Assembly: GCA_902801155.1 (NCBI GenBank) | Contig: CADCHG010000024.1 | Coordinates: 1 to 57,009, forward strand | DNA length: 57,009 nt | DNA from: an uncultured Prevotellaceae bacterium | Lineage (GTDB): Bacteria; Bacteroidota; Bacteroidia; Bacteroidales; Bacteroidaceae | Direction: 5' to 3' | Shown: in pieces, positions 16,987 through 25,439 of the stretch | Layout of the letters: each line of letters opens with the position of its first letter | Numbering within the stretch: position 1 is the first letter of the stretch | Notes under the pieces: model-generated | The model's database searches: none | What the model was told of the DNA's origin: nothing | What the model saw: only the letters and a program-made list of their open reading frames with translations | Made by a program: the position numbers and the translations under genes

Positions 16987-17919
16987 ATGGTCAACAACGA
17001 CAGAGGACAAAGTCTGATAACGAAATATGTCTGGGTGATAGAGACCATCTATCGCAGACATAGGATTTCATTCAAGGAACTGAGTGAAAAATGGCTTCGT
17101 GATGATATCAGCAGAGGTGTGGAGCTACCCAAACGCACCTTCGACAACTGGCGTTATGTCATCTGGGATATGTTCGGTATCAGCATCGTCAATGAGAATC
17201 GTGGCGAGTACCGCTACTATATCGAAAACGAGGATGACATCAGCAAGAACGGTCTCCGTTCATGGCTCTACAACACTTTCTGCGTGAGCAATGCCTTGGC
17301 AAACAGCCAGAGCATCAAGGACCGTATCATTCTTGAATACGTGCCATCCGGACAAAATCACCTTCAGCCCATCATCGAGGCTATGAAGGAAAACCGTGTG
17401 CTCAACATCACCTATCACAGCTATTGGAAGGACGAGGAGAACAACTTCGATGTGCAGCCTTTCTGCGTAAAGCTGTTCCGTCAGCGTTGGTATCTGGTAG
17501 CCCGAAGCACCTATTCCTATTACTATGAGAAAGGGCCACGTATCTATGCCCTCGACCGAATAAATGACCTTCACACCACCAGCGAGACCTTCGAGATGCC
17601 GAAGGACTGGAGCGCAAAGGAATACTTCGACGGATGCTTTGGCATCATAGCCGACCATCGGACGGATGTTCAGACCGTCAAACTGAAGGTCAATGCCAGT
17701 CAGGCAAACTATATCCGTGACCTAAGGCTCCATGATTCGCAAGACGAGATAGAACGCAACGAGGAATACAGCATCTTTGCCTATCAGTTACGGCCATCCT
17801 ACGACTTCATTCAGGAGCTACTATGGCATGCAGCCGATATGGAAGTACTTGAACCGCAGTCACTTCGTGAAGACATAGCAAGTATCATTAAACTGTTAAA
17901 CGATAAATATAATAACTGA
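16987..17919 (+). CDS. WYL domain transcriptional regulator
   Basis: 310 residues. An N-terminal winged-helix-like region (residues 10-75: YVWVIETIYRRHRISFKELSEKW) is followed by a WYL domain (about 130-210) in which FRQRWYLVARS carries the Trp-Tyr-Leu triad, then a WCX-like C-terminal domain (about 225-305). WYL regulators often sense nucleic acid or nucleotide ligands and frequently control anti-phage systems. It is translated just after the unknown 16318 gene. An intergenic tract of iterated words separates it from the exonuclease gene. Confidence 0.85.
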   Translation: MVNNDRGQSLITKYVWVIETIYRRHRISFKELSEKWLRDDISRGVELPKRTFDNWRYVIWDMFGISIVNENRGEYRYYIENEDDISKNGLRSWLYNTFCVSNALANSQSIKDRIILEYVPSGQNHLQPIIEAMKENRVLNITYHSYWKDEENNFDVQPFCVKLFRQRWYLVARSTYSYYYEKGPRIYALDRINDLHTTSETFEMPKDWSAKEYFDGCFGIIADHRTDVQTVKLKVNASQANYIRDLRLHDSQDEIERNEEYSIFAYQLRPSYDFIQELLWHAADMEVLEPQSLREDIASIIKLLNDKYNN

Positions 17920-17939
17920 AGTGTCGAAAGCTCAACTTC

Positions 17940-18037
17940 ATAGGTTAGAGGTTAGTGATTAGAAGGTTAGAGGTTAGGAGGTCAGAAAGGCAAACGGCAA
18001 AAGACTTTTGACCTTAGTCCTTAGACTTTAGACCTTA
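17940..18037. repeat. Iterated short words (GGTTAGAGG and CCTTAGTCC)
   Basis: Direct repeats GGTTAGAGGTTAG twice at 17942-17978, then CCTTAGTCCTTAGACTTTAG-type words at 18010-18037. Related words recur at 54232-54262 (first type) and 46775-46830 (second type, inverted). Confidence 0.6.
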
Positions 18038-18068
18038 TATTTGAGCTATGCGATAAAATATAAACAAT

Positions 18069-18560
18069 ATGCGAGACTTTGCAGCAATAGATTTTGAGAC
18101 TGCCAACAACGAGCGTTCCTCAGTATGCTCAGTAGGCGTAGTTATAGTAAGGAATGGCGAGATAGTAGATTCTTTCTACTCACTCATCCAGCCAGAGCCC
18201 AACTATTACAACTACTGGTGCTCACAAGTACATGGCTTATGTAGAGAAGACACGGAAGATGCCCCCGTATTCCCGAAGGTATGGGCGCAGATAGAGCCAT
18301 TGATAGAAGGCCTGCCCCTTGTGGCTCATAACAAGCCCTTTGACGAGGGATGTCTGAAAGCCGTCTTCCGTGTCTATCGCATGGACTATCCCGATTATGA
18401 GTTCTACGACACGCTATGCGCCTCACGACGTGCTTTCCGCTATTTGCCCAACCACCAGTTGCACACCGTAGCTGCCGAATGCGGTTACTGTCTTGAGAAC
18501 CACCACAACGCCCTTGCTGATGCCGAAGCCTGTGCATGGATTGCGAGGGAGATACTATAA
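18069..18560 (+). CDS. DEDDh 3'-5' exonuclease
   Basis: 163 residues, a single DnaQ-like RNase H-fold domain. Catalytic residues are visible: Asp8 and Glu10 (AIDFETA), Asp92 (HNKPFD), and His146 with Asp151 (HHNALADAEA), making a complete DEDDh set. It likely trims single-stranded DNA or RNA. It is shorter than DNA polymerase epsilon subunits, with no BRCT or polymerase domain. The endonuclease gene starts 18 bases downstream, so the two may be cotranscribed. It sits inside the accessory island but could also be a housekeeping exonuclease. Confidence 0.88.
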   Translation: MRDFAAIDFETANNERSSVCSVGVVIVRNGEIVDSFYSLIQPEPNYYNYWCSQVHGLCREDTEDAPVFPKVWAQIEPLIEGLPLVAHNKPFDEGCLKAVFRVYRMDYPDYEFYDTLCASRRAFRYLPNHQLHTVAAECGYCLENHHNALADAEACAWIAREIL

Positions 18561-18578
18561 AAAAGACAAGATGAAATT

Positions 18579-19610
18579 ATGAAATATTGGTTACATAGAA
18601 TTACAGGTGGAGACCATGCGTTACAATTCGCACATCCTCTTTTGTTTACCCACCATTATTTATCGATCGGATGGAGTGATTTCTCTTCAGATGCATTTGT
18701 CAGACAGGTACTGGTAGAAGGGAAGTCTGCTATAGAAATTGCAATGAAGTCTAAAGGCTGGGGATTACCCAAGAGCAGATGGAACCTGTGGCGTTTTATT
18801 CATGAGATGAAGAAGGGGGATATCATTCTCGTTCCCACAAGTCTGGTATTCAGTCTTTTTGAAATTGAAGACGATGTCATCTTTTCAAATGAATCCATGG
18901 ACTCTTCTGTTTTTATGGATTGGAATGGGAAGCAAGCCTTTCGACAAGAAGACGACTATTATTACAATGAAAACTGTCAACCTATAGATTTAGGCTTCTA
19001 TAGAAGGGTGAAGCCCATTTTCTATAACATACCGCCAACAGCCTTTGCAGACCAAAGGCTCATATCGCGTATGAAAATCAGACAGACCAATGCGGACATT
19101 TCTGGTTTGAAAGTTTCTATAGAGAATGCCCGAAAGGCATACGAGGAGCAGAAACCAATCAATCAGAAAGAGAAAATCATAAAAGAGACAGCTCCCAAAC
19201 TACTCTCCTTAATTGAGAATCGAACAAGTGCAGACAGTTTCAAGAACCTTGTAGAATGCTATCTCAAGTCATTAGGAGCGAGAACTGAAATCCCAAGTAA
19301 GAATGCTCCGGACAAAGGTGAAGGAGATGCTGACGTCATAGGATACTTTGATAATATTAAAACTGCCATAATGGTTCAGGTAAGAATGCATGAAGACGTC
19401 ACAGACGAATGGGCTATTCAGCAAATCAAAGCCTACAAGACAAATCACACTTATGATGATTATCATACACAAATGTGGTTAATATCGTTATGTGAGCATT
19501 ACAGCCTCGCAGCCATGAACAAAGCCGATGAGGCTGGCATCCGATTTATTACGGGTATAGACTTTGCCAAAATGATTTTGGATGCAGGTTGGGAAGGACT
19601 GAACTTATAA
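18579..19610 (+). CDS. Mrr-fold, type IV-like restriction endonuclease
   Basis: 343 residues. The N-terminal region (1-105: YWLHRITGG, LSIGWSDF, MKKGDIILVP, FSLFEIEDDV) has the look of an EVE/PUA-like modified-base-binding domain. A linker helix (165-205) leads to an Mrr-like PD-(D/E)XK domain at about 215-340: Phe221/Glu226 helix, Asp250 or Asp252, and Gln267-Val268-Arg269 where Mrr enzymes normally have QxK. Arg in place of the catalytic Lys is unusual and may weaken cleavage. Together these suggest recognition and cutting of modified, for example phage, DNA. It is AT-rich, as are the genes downstream. A hairpin terminator candidate follows at 19718-19752. Confidence 0.75.
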   Translation: MKYWLHRITGGDHALQFAHPLLFTHHYLSIGWSDFSSDAFVRQVLVEGKSAIEIAMKSKGWGLPKSRWNLWRFIHEMKKGDIILVPTSLVFSLFEIEDDVIFSNESMDSSVFMDWNGKQAFRQEDDYYYNENCQPIDLGFYRRVKPIFYNIPPTAFADQRLISRMKIRQTNADISGLKVSIENARKAYEEQKPINQKEKIIKETAPKLLSLIENRTSADSFKNLVECYLKSLGARTEIPSKNAPDKGEGDADVIGYFDNIKTAIMVQVRMHEDVTDEWAIQQIKAYKTNHTYDDYHTQMWLISLCEHYSLAAMNKADEAGIRFITGIDFAKMILDAGWEGLNL

Positions 19611-19717
19611 ACTAATCTAACTTTTTGATTTGTAAATGAACAGTTTTTACCATTGCTATATACCTGCCAATGTGAAGGTGTGTACCTGGAATGCATCTTG
19701 TTAAAAACAAAAGGGCT

Positions 19718-19752
19718 AAAAAGTGGAAAAACACAATATCTTTCCACTTTTT
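19718..19752 (+). terminator. Hairpin terminator after the Mrr-like gene
   Basis: AAAAAGTGGAAA (19718-19729) pairs with TTTCCACTTTTT (19741-19752), 12 perfect pairs, 11-base loop, followed by GTTTCC. It is about 108 bases after the stop codon. Confidence 0.55.
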
Positions 19753-19786
19753 GTTTCCAAAGCTTGTAAGTTCGCAATTAATTCAC

Positions 19787-19794
19787 TATATTTG
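19787..19794 (+). promoter_or_regulatory. Promoter, -7 box TATATTTG with TTG at -33
   Basis: TATATTTG with TTG at 19764-19766, 20 bases upstream, fits the Bacteroidetes primary promoter well. It probably serves the 19839 to 23467 gene run. Confidence 0.7.
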
Positions 19795-19838
19795 CACGCA
19801 GAAACACGAGTTCTAATAACAAAAAACACGTTCATTAT

Positions 19839-20060
19839 ATGAATAAAGTATTTCGTCTTACACCTAAACGCATCAAGCGAACAAATGGGTTAGTATTGAC
19901 ACCAGAAATGTCAATAGTGGTGACAACACGTCAACATTGTACTACTCCATTTTATAATGGAGCAGAAGAAGTTAAGGAGCAGTATATGCGTATGTATCAG
20001 TTTGACTACAAGAAAGCGTGCTGTTCTGCTAATGATTTTGAGTTTGAGAAGTTGGACTAA
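19839..20060 (+). CDS. Small hypothetical protein (DUF6140-like)
   Basis: 73 residues. The pattern of a short basic start (RLTPKRIKRTNG), a central strand LTPEMSIVVTT, and a C-terminal YQFDYKKACCSAN...FEFEKL resembles a small conserved Bacteroidales family that I associate with DUF6140; the assignment is from memory. No catalytic residues or membrane segment are visible. It has its own well-formed promoter (19787) and precedes a run of same-strand genes, with 13 bases to the next. Confidence 0.55.
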   Translation: MNKVFRLTPKRIKRTNGLVLTPEMSIVVTTRQHCTTPFYNGAEEVKEQYMRMYQFDYKKACCSANDFEFEKLD

Positions 20061-20073
20061 AAAATGATGTATT

Positions 20074-20529
20074 ATGATAGATTACGATATTATTGATATA
20101 AATGAATATATTGATGGATTGTCATACAAGGAACAATTAGAATATCTTAATGACAAAGAAAATGAGGTGGATGAATCTATTGATGAGTTACAAAACCTCT
20201 CAATTGAAATTATGGAGTTAAAGGAAAGAATATTGCGTGATGCTGCCCTTCTTGTTCTTCATAATGCAGGTTATGATATTCATGTTACTGATGATGATAA
20301 CTTAACATTTGATTTTGATGAAGCAACCATAACTATCTATTTTTGTTTAGCTCTATTTAAAATTAATTTTTCATTCTACGCATACAAGGATCAAGCAACA
20401 TATCGTAAAACTATTTCATCTTTAGTGCCAGAATATGAACACGATGGTAATCACTTTTCAAAAGAAGTTACAGAAGAAACCATAATTGATGAAATGGTCA
20501 GTTTGGTGAGAAGGCTTATGGATAGATAA
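20074..20529 (+). CDS. Hypothetical protein with coiled-coil N-terminus
   Basis: 151 residues, not recognised. Residues 10-60 are acidic and helical (EQLEYLNDKENEVDESIDELQNL, consistent with a coiled coil). Residues 65-110 are beta-rich with aromatic residues, and the C-terminus is helical. It is AT-rich like its neighbours, lies between the small 19839 gene and the GmrSD-like gene, and may be part of that gene's operon. Confidence 0.55.
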   Translation: MIDYDIIDINEYIDGLSYKEQLEYLNDKENEVDESIDELQNLSIEIMELKERILRDAALLVLHNAGYDIHVTDDDNLTFDFDEATITIYFCLALFKINFSFYAYKDQATYRKTISSLVPEYEHDGNHFSKEVTEETIIDEMVSLVRRLMDR

Positions 20530-20575
20530 GTTCGTTTTGGGTATCTTACAATAATACATAAAATTCAAAAAATAT

Positions 20576-22951
20576 ATGGGAATAAAATCTTACACGCTTC
20601 GACAAATAGCATCATGGACTTCCAATAACTCGGAAGTATTGATTCCTGCGCTTCAACGAGGGCTTGTTTGGAAACCACGTCAGGTAGAACTTCTTTGGGA
20701 TTCTATTCTTCGTGGATTTCCTATAGGTTCTTTCATGCTTTCTGACATAGTAAACAATGAAGGAACAGGGAAATTCTACCTTATGGATGGACAGCAGAGA
20801 TACAATGCTATTAGTATCGGATTTAATACAGTTCCTGATGCAGGGGCAGTTTTATGGATTGATCTGCTACCTCCTTCATTGAATAATTCTACACGCAAAT
20901 TCTGGGTCAAGGTCACAACTACACCTCACCCATGGGGATTTAAGAATGACGATGATGCGAATCGACTGAACACATCAGAAAAAAGGAATGCCTTAAATGT
21001 GTTTAACCTAAAGGGAAATATCTATAATGATTATTTCTCTTTGACTGAAACATGGCCCATTGAGGCAAATCTGCCTATTCCGTTATTCTGGCTATTGGAG
21101 GCTGCGGAGAAATGTAGTGATGGTGATACGTTTGTCAACGAAATTCAGGCGAATTTCGATGCCACAGATTTCTCCTTCCAAAAGTTCTTTAATAAGAAGT
21201 TTAAACAATCTGACATAGCCTTGAATTATTTGAGTAGCACTTTATTTCCTGTTTTTAAGGCTTTGAAGGATTATACAATTACCTGTAATCATCTTCCGAA
21301 GGCGGTGATGGAGATTGAGACTACAATAGATTCTGCAACCCAAACAACTTTGGAGGTGCTATTCACTCGCCTAAACACTGGTGGTACTGCCATTTCAAGA
21401 GATGATTTGAATTATTCTGCGATTAAAGCTTACTGGCCATCCATTAAAGATGTAAACGATTCATTGGCAGAAAAATATATGAATCCTGCCAAATTAGTGA
21501 TGCTTGCATTCCGCCTTGCTTTAACTTCTGATGAGGACAAAGGGTTAAAAAATGAGATGCCAATCAAGCAAATCCGAAGTGCTGCAAGGAACTCAGAAGA
21601 GAAGGAAAAGATAGAAGCTTTGTATAAGAATAACAAACTAGAGCGCATCCTTGACAAAGTAGACGAATGGTTAGGAGTGAAAGATGATACAGAACTTCGT
21701 ACACCGAGTATCTTACGGACAATTATTGTTCGAAACTCTCCTGATGTTTATTTGCTGCTCATGTATCTTGCCAGCAAAGATTTAGAAGCATCGATAGCTC
21801 TTACCATTCAAGAGATAAGAGCACTCGCATTTTTGCTTCATTGGTTTGGAAATGACAAAAAGAAATGTGTTCAAGAGATATTTAATCAATGCAAAAAAGG
21901 TGTTAATCGACAAAATATCTTAAAGGGTATTTCAGGTTTGATGCATGATTGCCAACTCCTTCATGTTTACACTCCTACGGAAGTAAAACAATTCTTTGTA
22001 ATAGAAGAATCCCCAAATTGGCGGTTCTGGAAAAGTCTGTCAGCACCAAGACGAAAATTCTTCGATAGGACTTTCATGTATGGTACTGCTGAGGCAAAAC
22101 AGATATTATTATATGCAGAAAGACAATACATAAATACTCATTTTCGTAATTACGACCCAGTTCGACAAGATATGTGGGCTGAAGAAAATCGCCCTTGGGA
22201 CTTTGATCACATAGTTCCGCAGGAATGGATTTGGAACAAAAAACGAGGAGATTTCCGTGAATATAATAAGGATTGGCTATGGAGCATTGGGAATATGGCG
22301 GCTATTTCCTTCGAAGCTAACAGAAGCAAGAGCAATTCCAGACAATATTCCGAATACCACGAGAATAAAGAATCGCTCCATTATCTTGAAGACATAGAGT
22401 CAATAGATTCGTCTATAACTCACCATCAGGATCAGAGTGTGAAATTTGCGAAAATAACTTTTGAAAGGTATTGTATGATTTATGCAACAACCTATACTGT
22501 TATACGACCATTGGTCGAAGAAGTTGTTCTTTCAGATACTTTACAAAAAAGAAAGGAACTAATTCTAACAATCACTAAATACCTTCCTGAAGCAAAAGCC
22601 CACTTTGCAATAGAAGAAGATGATGACTACTGGCTTGAACGTGAACAGGATTGGGCAAGGCAATGGATTGGAGTTGGAATTGTAAAAGGAGATTTTATGG
22701 TTTGCTATGAATGGTATGGTGTAATAGAGAATAATACAGTAAAAGGTGCAGAGATTGGCATTCGTAAAGCCCCAAACACAAAGGTGTCCACAGAAAACCT
22801 TCGTCTTCTTAGTAAAAAAGCAGATTCTGAAGTATCAAACAAATGGTGGTACATTTATGAAGACAATTTTCAGAGTCTTGATGTGGAAGTAATTGTAGAT
22901 AAAATGAAGGAATATCTTGCATTACTTAATGAAAAAGCTAAAGATAATTAA
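20576..22951 (+). CDS. GmrSD-like DUF262/DUF1524 restriction protein
   Basis: 791 residues. DUF262 (ParB-like nucleotide-using domain) covers about residues 5-300, with PALQRGLVW (24-32), FPIGS (48-52) and the hallmark DGQQR (71-75). An HNH-type DUF1524 nuclease domain is at about 480-620, with DFDHIVPQEW (Asp544, His545) and the downstream GNMAAISFEANRSKSN. A further C-terminal domain of about 130 residues (655-791) is extra relative to a minimal GmrSD and is not recognised. Proteins of this type cut modified or phage DNA in a nucleotide-dependent way (GmrSD, SspE). Only 3 bases separate it from the PLD nuclease gene, suggesting a two-protein system. Confidence 0.88.
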   Translation: MGIKSYTLRQIASWTSNNSEVLIPALQRGLVWKPRQVELLWDSILRGFPIGSFMLSDIVNNEGTGKFYLMDGQQRYNAISIGFNTVPDAGAVLWIDLLPPSLNNSTRKFWVKVTTTPHPWGFKNDDDANRLNTSEKRNALNVFNLKGNIYNDYFSLTETWPIEANLPIPLFWLLEAAEKCSDGDTFVNEIQANFDATDFSFQKFFNKKFKQSDIALNYLSSTLFPVFKALKDYTITCNHLPKAVMEIETTIDSATQTTLEVLFTRLNTGGTAISRDDLNYSAIKAYWPSIKDVNDSLAEKYMNPAKLVMLAFRLALTSDEDKGLKNEMPIKQIRSAARNSEEKEKIEALYKNNKLERILDKVDEWLGVKDDTELRTPSILRTIIVRNSPDVYLLLMYLASKDLEASIALTIQEIRALAFLLHWFGNDKKKCVQEIFNQCKKGVNRQNILKGISGLMHDCQLLHVYTPTEVKQFFVIEESPNWRFWKSLSAPRRKFFDRTFMYGTAEAKQILLYAERQYINTHFRNYDPVRQDMWAEENRPWDFDHIVPQEWIWNKKRGDFREYNKDWLWSIGNMAAISFEANRSKSNSRQYSEYHENKESLHYLEDIESIDSSITHHQDQSVKFAKITFERYCMIYATTYTVIRPLVEEVVLSDTLQKRKELILTITKYLPEAKAHFAIEEDDDYWLEREQDWARQWIGVGIVKGDFMVCYEWYGVIENNTVKGAEIGIRKAPNTKVSTENLRLLSKKADSEVSNKWWYIYEDNFQSLDVEVIVDKMKEYLALLNEKAKDN

Positions 22952-22954
22952 TAA

Positions 22955-23467
22955 ATGCTTAAATTCATCTCCAACTCTTCCCACTACAAAGAGGTGCTTT
23001 CACGGGTGCAATCCGTGAAGCATACTCTTTGGATTGGAACGGCTGACATAAAAGACGTTTATATCGAGGTTGGCAAAGAGAAAAAGCCGTTTCTGTCTCT
23101 CATTGCCCAACTCATTATGCGTGGCGTGGATGTGAGACTCATTCACGCAAAAGAGCCTGGCCCTAACTTTCGGGAGGACTTTGACAAATATCCTGTGCTG
23201 TATGACCGCTTGGAGAGGGTGCTATGTCCGCGTGTTCATTTCAAGATGTTTGTTTTTGATTGCAAAGAAGTGTATATCGGTAGTGCAAACCTCACAGGTG
23301 CAGGTATCGGAATGAAAGCTGAAACGACACGTAACTTTGAGGCTGGAATATTGACTGACGAACCTGAGATTGTAGAACAGGCTATGAACCAGTTTGATGA
23401 TGTATGGATAGGAAAACATTGCAAGAAATGCAAGCGAAGAGACTTTTGTCCTGATCCAATCGCATAA
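22955..23467 (+). CDS. Single-HKD phospholipase D-family nuclease with Cys tail
   Basis: 170 residues. One HKD motif, His95-x-Lys97-x4-Asp102 (RVHFKMFVFDCKEVYIGSANLTGAG), characterises PLD-superfamily nucleases, which need a dimer to build the active site. The C-terminus has Cys156, Cys159 and Cys165 (CKKCKRRDFCP), probably binding zinc or an iron-sulfur cluster together with His155. It follows the GmrSD-like gene by 3 bases and is followed by a strong terminator, so the two form the end of one transcript. A role as a second nuclease of the same defence system is inference. Confidence 0.85.
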   Translation: MLKFISNSSHYKEVLSRVQSVKHTLWIGTADIKDVYIEVGKEKKPFLSLIAQLIMRGVDVRLIHAKEPGPNFREDFDKYPVLYDRLERVLCPRVHFKMFVFDCKEVYIGSANLTGAGIGMKAETTRNFEAGILTDEPEIVEQAMNQFDDVWIGKHCKKCKRRDFCPDPIA

Positions 23468-23495
23468 TTTTTTATTGAATATAGCATTTTTCTTT

Positions 23496-23534
23496 GACCT
23501 CTGCCTCCAGTTGGCAGAGGTCTTTGTTTTCTTT
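23496..23534 (+). terminator. Rho-independent terminator after the PLD gene
   Basis: GACCTCTGCC / GGCAGAGGTC, 10 perfect pairs (23496-23505 and 23513-23522), 7-base loop, followed by TTTGTTTTCTTTG. Confidence 0.85.
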
Positions 23535-23562
23535 GCACTATAAATCTAAAAATGTATAGTAT

Positions 23563-24201
23563 ATGATAGATATTAATGATGAAAATATTCAGCTCATTGA
23601 GGATGAGATCATGTTGATGTATGACAAAAAGCCATGCGATTATCCCGATTATGAATGTCTGTTGTCTTTGAGAAAATACATGATTAATCGTAATGTATTG
23701 AAACATCAAGAGGAGATACTACCAGACATTATCGCATTCAACGATGCATTGCGAGAGGCTTTGAAAGAAATGTACGACAGAGCGCATCTTATATGGGATA
23801 GTATCAAGGGTAAGGAAACTTTTGGGGATGACATACAGTTAGAGGCTAAATGCTATCTTGGTAATGATTATCCAGAGCTACATCCAGTACAAGGTGATGA
23901 CCGGCAAGATTTATGGTGTGCATTATGTGATGGCGGTTGGAATAAAGTATATGATTATGGCGTTGCATTAGGTCCACTCAGGTTTCCTACTGATGAAAAT
24001 GCGAGTTTTGATTACTTCATTGGCATGGATTGCCCACCACCAAATTGGAATGAAGGTCTGGATCAGGAACTCACTAAAGACTTGCATCTCACGAGTGCTT
24101 TCCATAATCTCTTTGAACATACGGAGTTTGCCCTCACAGACTTCATCTATGTGCGTAAGTTCGAGACTGAGATAAATATAGAAATCAAAAAAAGTTCATA
24201 A
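23563..24201 (+). CDS. Hypothetical protein, possible immunity-type
   Basis: 212 residues, acidic, with no signal peptide or membrane segment. Residues 1-60 are helical. The C-terminal third (SAFHNLFEHTEFALTDFIYVRKFETEINIEI, split over about residues 176-207) looks like a conserved Bacteroidetes family often found near toxin-immunity clusters; this is an impression without a search. It begins a new gene run after the terminator and nearly abuts the next gene (one base between stop and ATG). Confidence 0.55.
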   Translation: MIDINDENIQLIEDEIMLMYDKKPCDYPDYECLLSLRKYMINRNVLKHQEEILPDIIAFNDALREALKEMYDRAHLIWDSIKGKETFGDDIQLEAKCYLGNDYPELHPVQGDDRQDLWCALCDGGWNKVYDYGVALGPLRFPTDENASFDYFIGMDCPPPNWNEGLDQELTKDLHLTSAFHNLFEHTEFALTDFIYVRKFETEINIEIKKSS

Positions 24202-24202
24202 A

Positions 24203-25102
24203 ATGACATATAAGGAATTGCTCGATTCTGTCAGTTTTGATGAAATCGTACCATACATATCAAAGTATCATGGTGACAATGATTGCCTTGTGCTGTATAA
24301 GATTCATTATGATATGCTCCAAAGTCTGACTCCTGATCCAAAGAAAGCAGATTATAAGACTGCTACTGTGGATTATTATGAGTCAGAGGATGGTGAAACG
24401 GAGTCTTATTTACATGTGCATCCTATTGAGGGGCAAATATGGGAAGGAGCACTATCAATGGAACTCGCAATTTCTCCAAATGTAAAGGAATCGTTGGCTG
24501 AGATAGCAGCTTGTTGTCTATGGCATACTTCATTCTACGGCTTTACAGATGAGGATCTACAAGAGTATTTTAATAGATTAGAAAACGGGTATGAAAAAAT
24601 TGACAAGGAGGACTTCCAAATGTACATTCGGCAGATTGAACAGGCAGGAGGGCATGTTCCATTGATGTCAGAGTTACCAGACATTAGAATTAAAGCAAAA
24701 TACAGGAAGAGAATAGAACTTGTCAGTAAATTCATTTCTGGAGTTTTGCCACAGGAAACAGATGTTGTAGGACTGCCAATTGATAGTCTTTGCGAACTTT
24801 ATCGTGCGAAGCATTGCAAATGGTATATGTTACAATCGTATAGTAGGGATTCTGCTCAACGAATGTGCTATATCAAGGAACTAATAGAGAAATACAATGC
24901 TTTCTGTAGTGGAGTATTGGAGAATGTCATTGTTGTGATTACGACTTCTGAAGAATATCCACTATTGATGGCAGAAATGGAATTGTTAGAGTATATAGCG
25001 AAGATGTGTGATGGCGAGTTTTCATTTATGGTGAAAAAGAATGCCGGATTGCAAGAAGAAATGAAAGTTGATTTTTTATTTTACGAGTATGAAAAAGAAT
25101 AA
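24203..25102 (+). CDS. Hypothetical protein (possibly DUF6557)
   Basis: 299 residues, cytoplasmic. The N-terminus MTYKELLDSVSFDEIVPYI is like the start of a Bacteroidetes family I associate with DUF6557 (uncertain). Residues 170-240 are helical with CKWYMLQSYSRDSAQRMCY. No enzymatic motif was recognised. It is one base downstream of the 23563 gene, and its last 14 bases overlap the start of the next gene, a sign of a tight operon. Confidence 0.55.
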   Translation: MTYKELLDSVSFDEIVPYISKYHGDNDCLVLYKIHYDMLQSLTPDPKKADYKTATVDYYESEDGETESYLHVHPIEGQIWEGALSMELAISPNVKESLAEIAACCLWHTSFYGFTDEDLQEYFNRLENGYEKIDKEDFQMYIRQIEQAGGHVPLMSELPDIRIKAKYRKRIELVSKFISGVLPQETDVVGLPIDSLCELYRAKHCKWYMLQSYSRDSAQRMCYIKELIEKYNAFCSGVLENVIVVITTSEEYPLLMAEMELLEYIAKMCDGEFSFMVKKNAGLQEEMKVDFLFYEYEKE

Positions 25103-25421
25103 CAAAAAGAAGGAAATGGATAATCCTTTCAATCCTGATTACTTCAGCTATAGGAATGACTATCCTATTGAAGAAATCTGGAATACGGATAATGCGTTGG
25201 CACAGTTGATTGTGCCACGCTTACAGGCTTTCAAGGAACTTGACAAGCATGGCCATCCGCAAGATTTCAAGGATATGCGGGAATGGAACAATGCCATTCA
25301 GAAAATGATAGATGCCTTTGACTTGATGAAGTATGTACACAATTTATCAGAAGGAGAGCAAAAGACAGTAGACAAGGGTATGAGGCTCTTCTGTAAGTAC
25401 TTTAGATATTTGTGGGATTAA
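25089..25421 (+). CDS. Small hypothetical protein, overlapping start
   Basis: 110 residues from the ATG at 25089, which overlaps the preceding stop region; an upstream in-frame start at 25068 would overlap more and is less likely. After a lysine/asparagine-rich start, the sequence IEEIWNTDNALAQLIVPRLQAF and EWNNAIQKMIDAFDLM shows a conserved helical pattern seen in Bacteroidetes and phage-like small proteins. Function unknown. Translational coupling to the 24203 gene is likely. Confidence 0.6.
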   Translation: MKKNNKKKEMDNPFNPDYFSYRNDYPIEEIWNTDNALAQLIVPRLQAFKELDKHGHPQDFKDMREWNNAIQKMIDAFDLMKYVHNLSEGEQKTVDKGMRLFCKYFRYLWD

Positions 25422-25439
25422 CAATTTAATAGAACAAGT

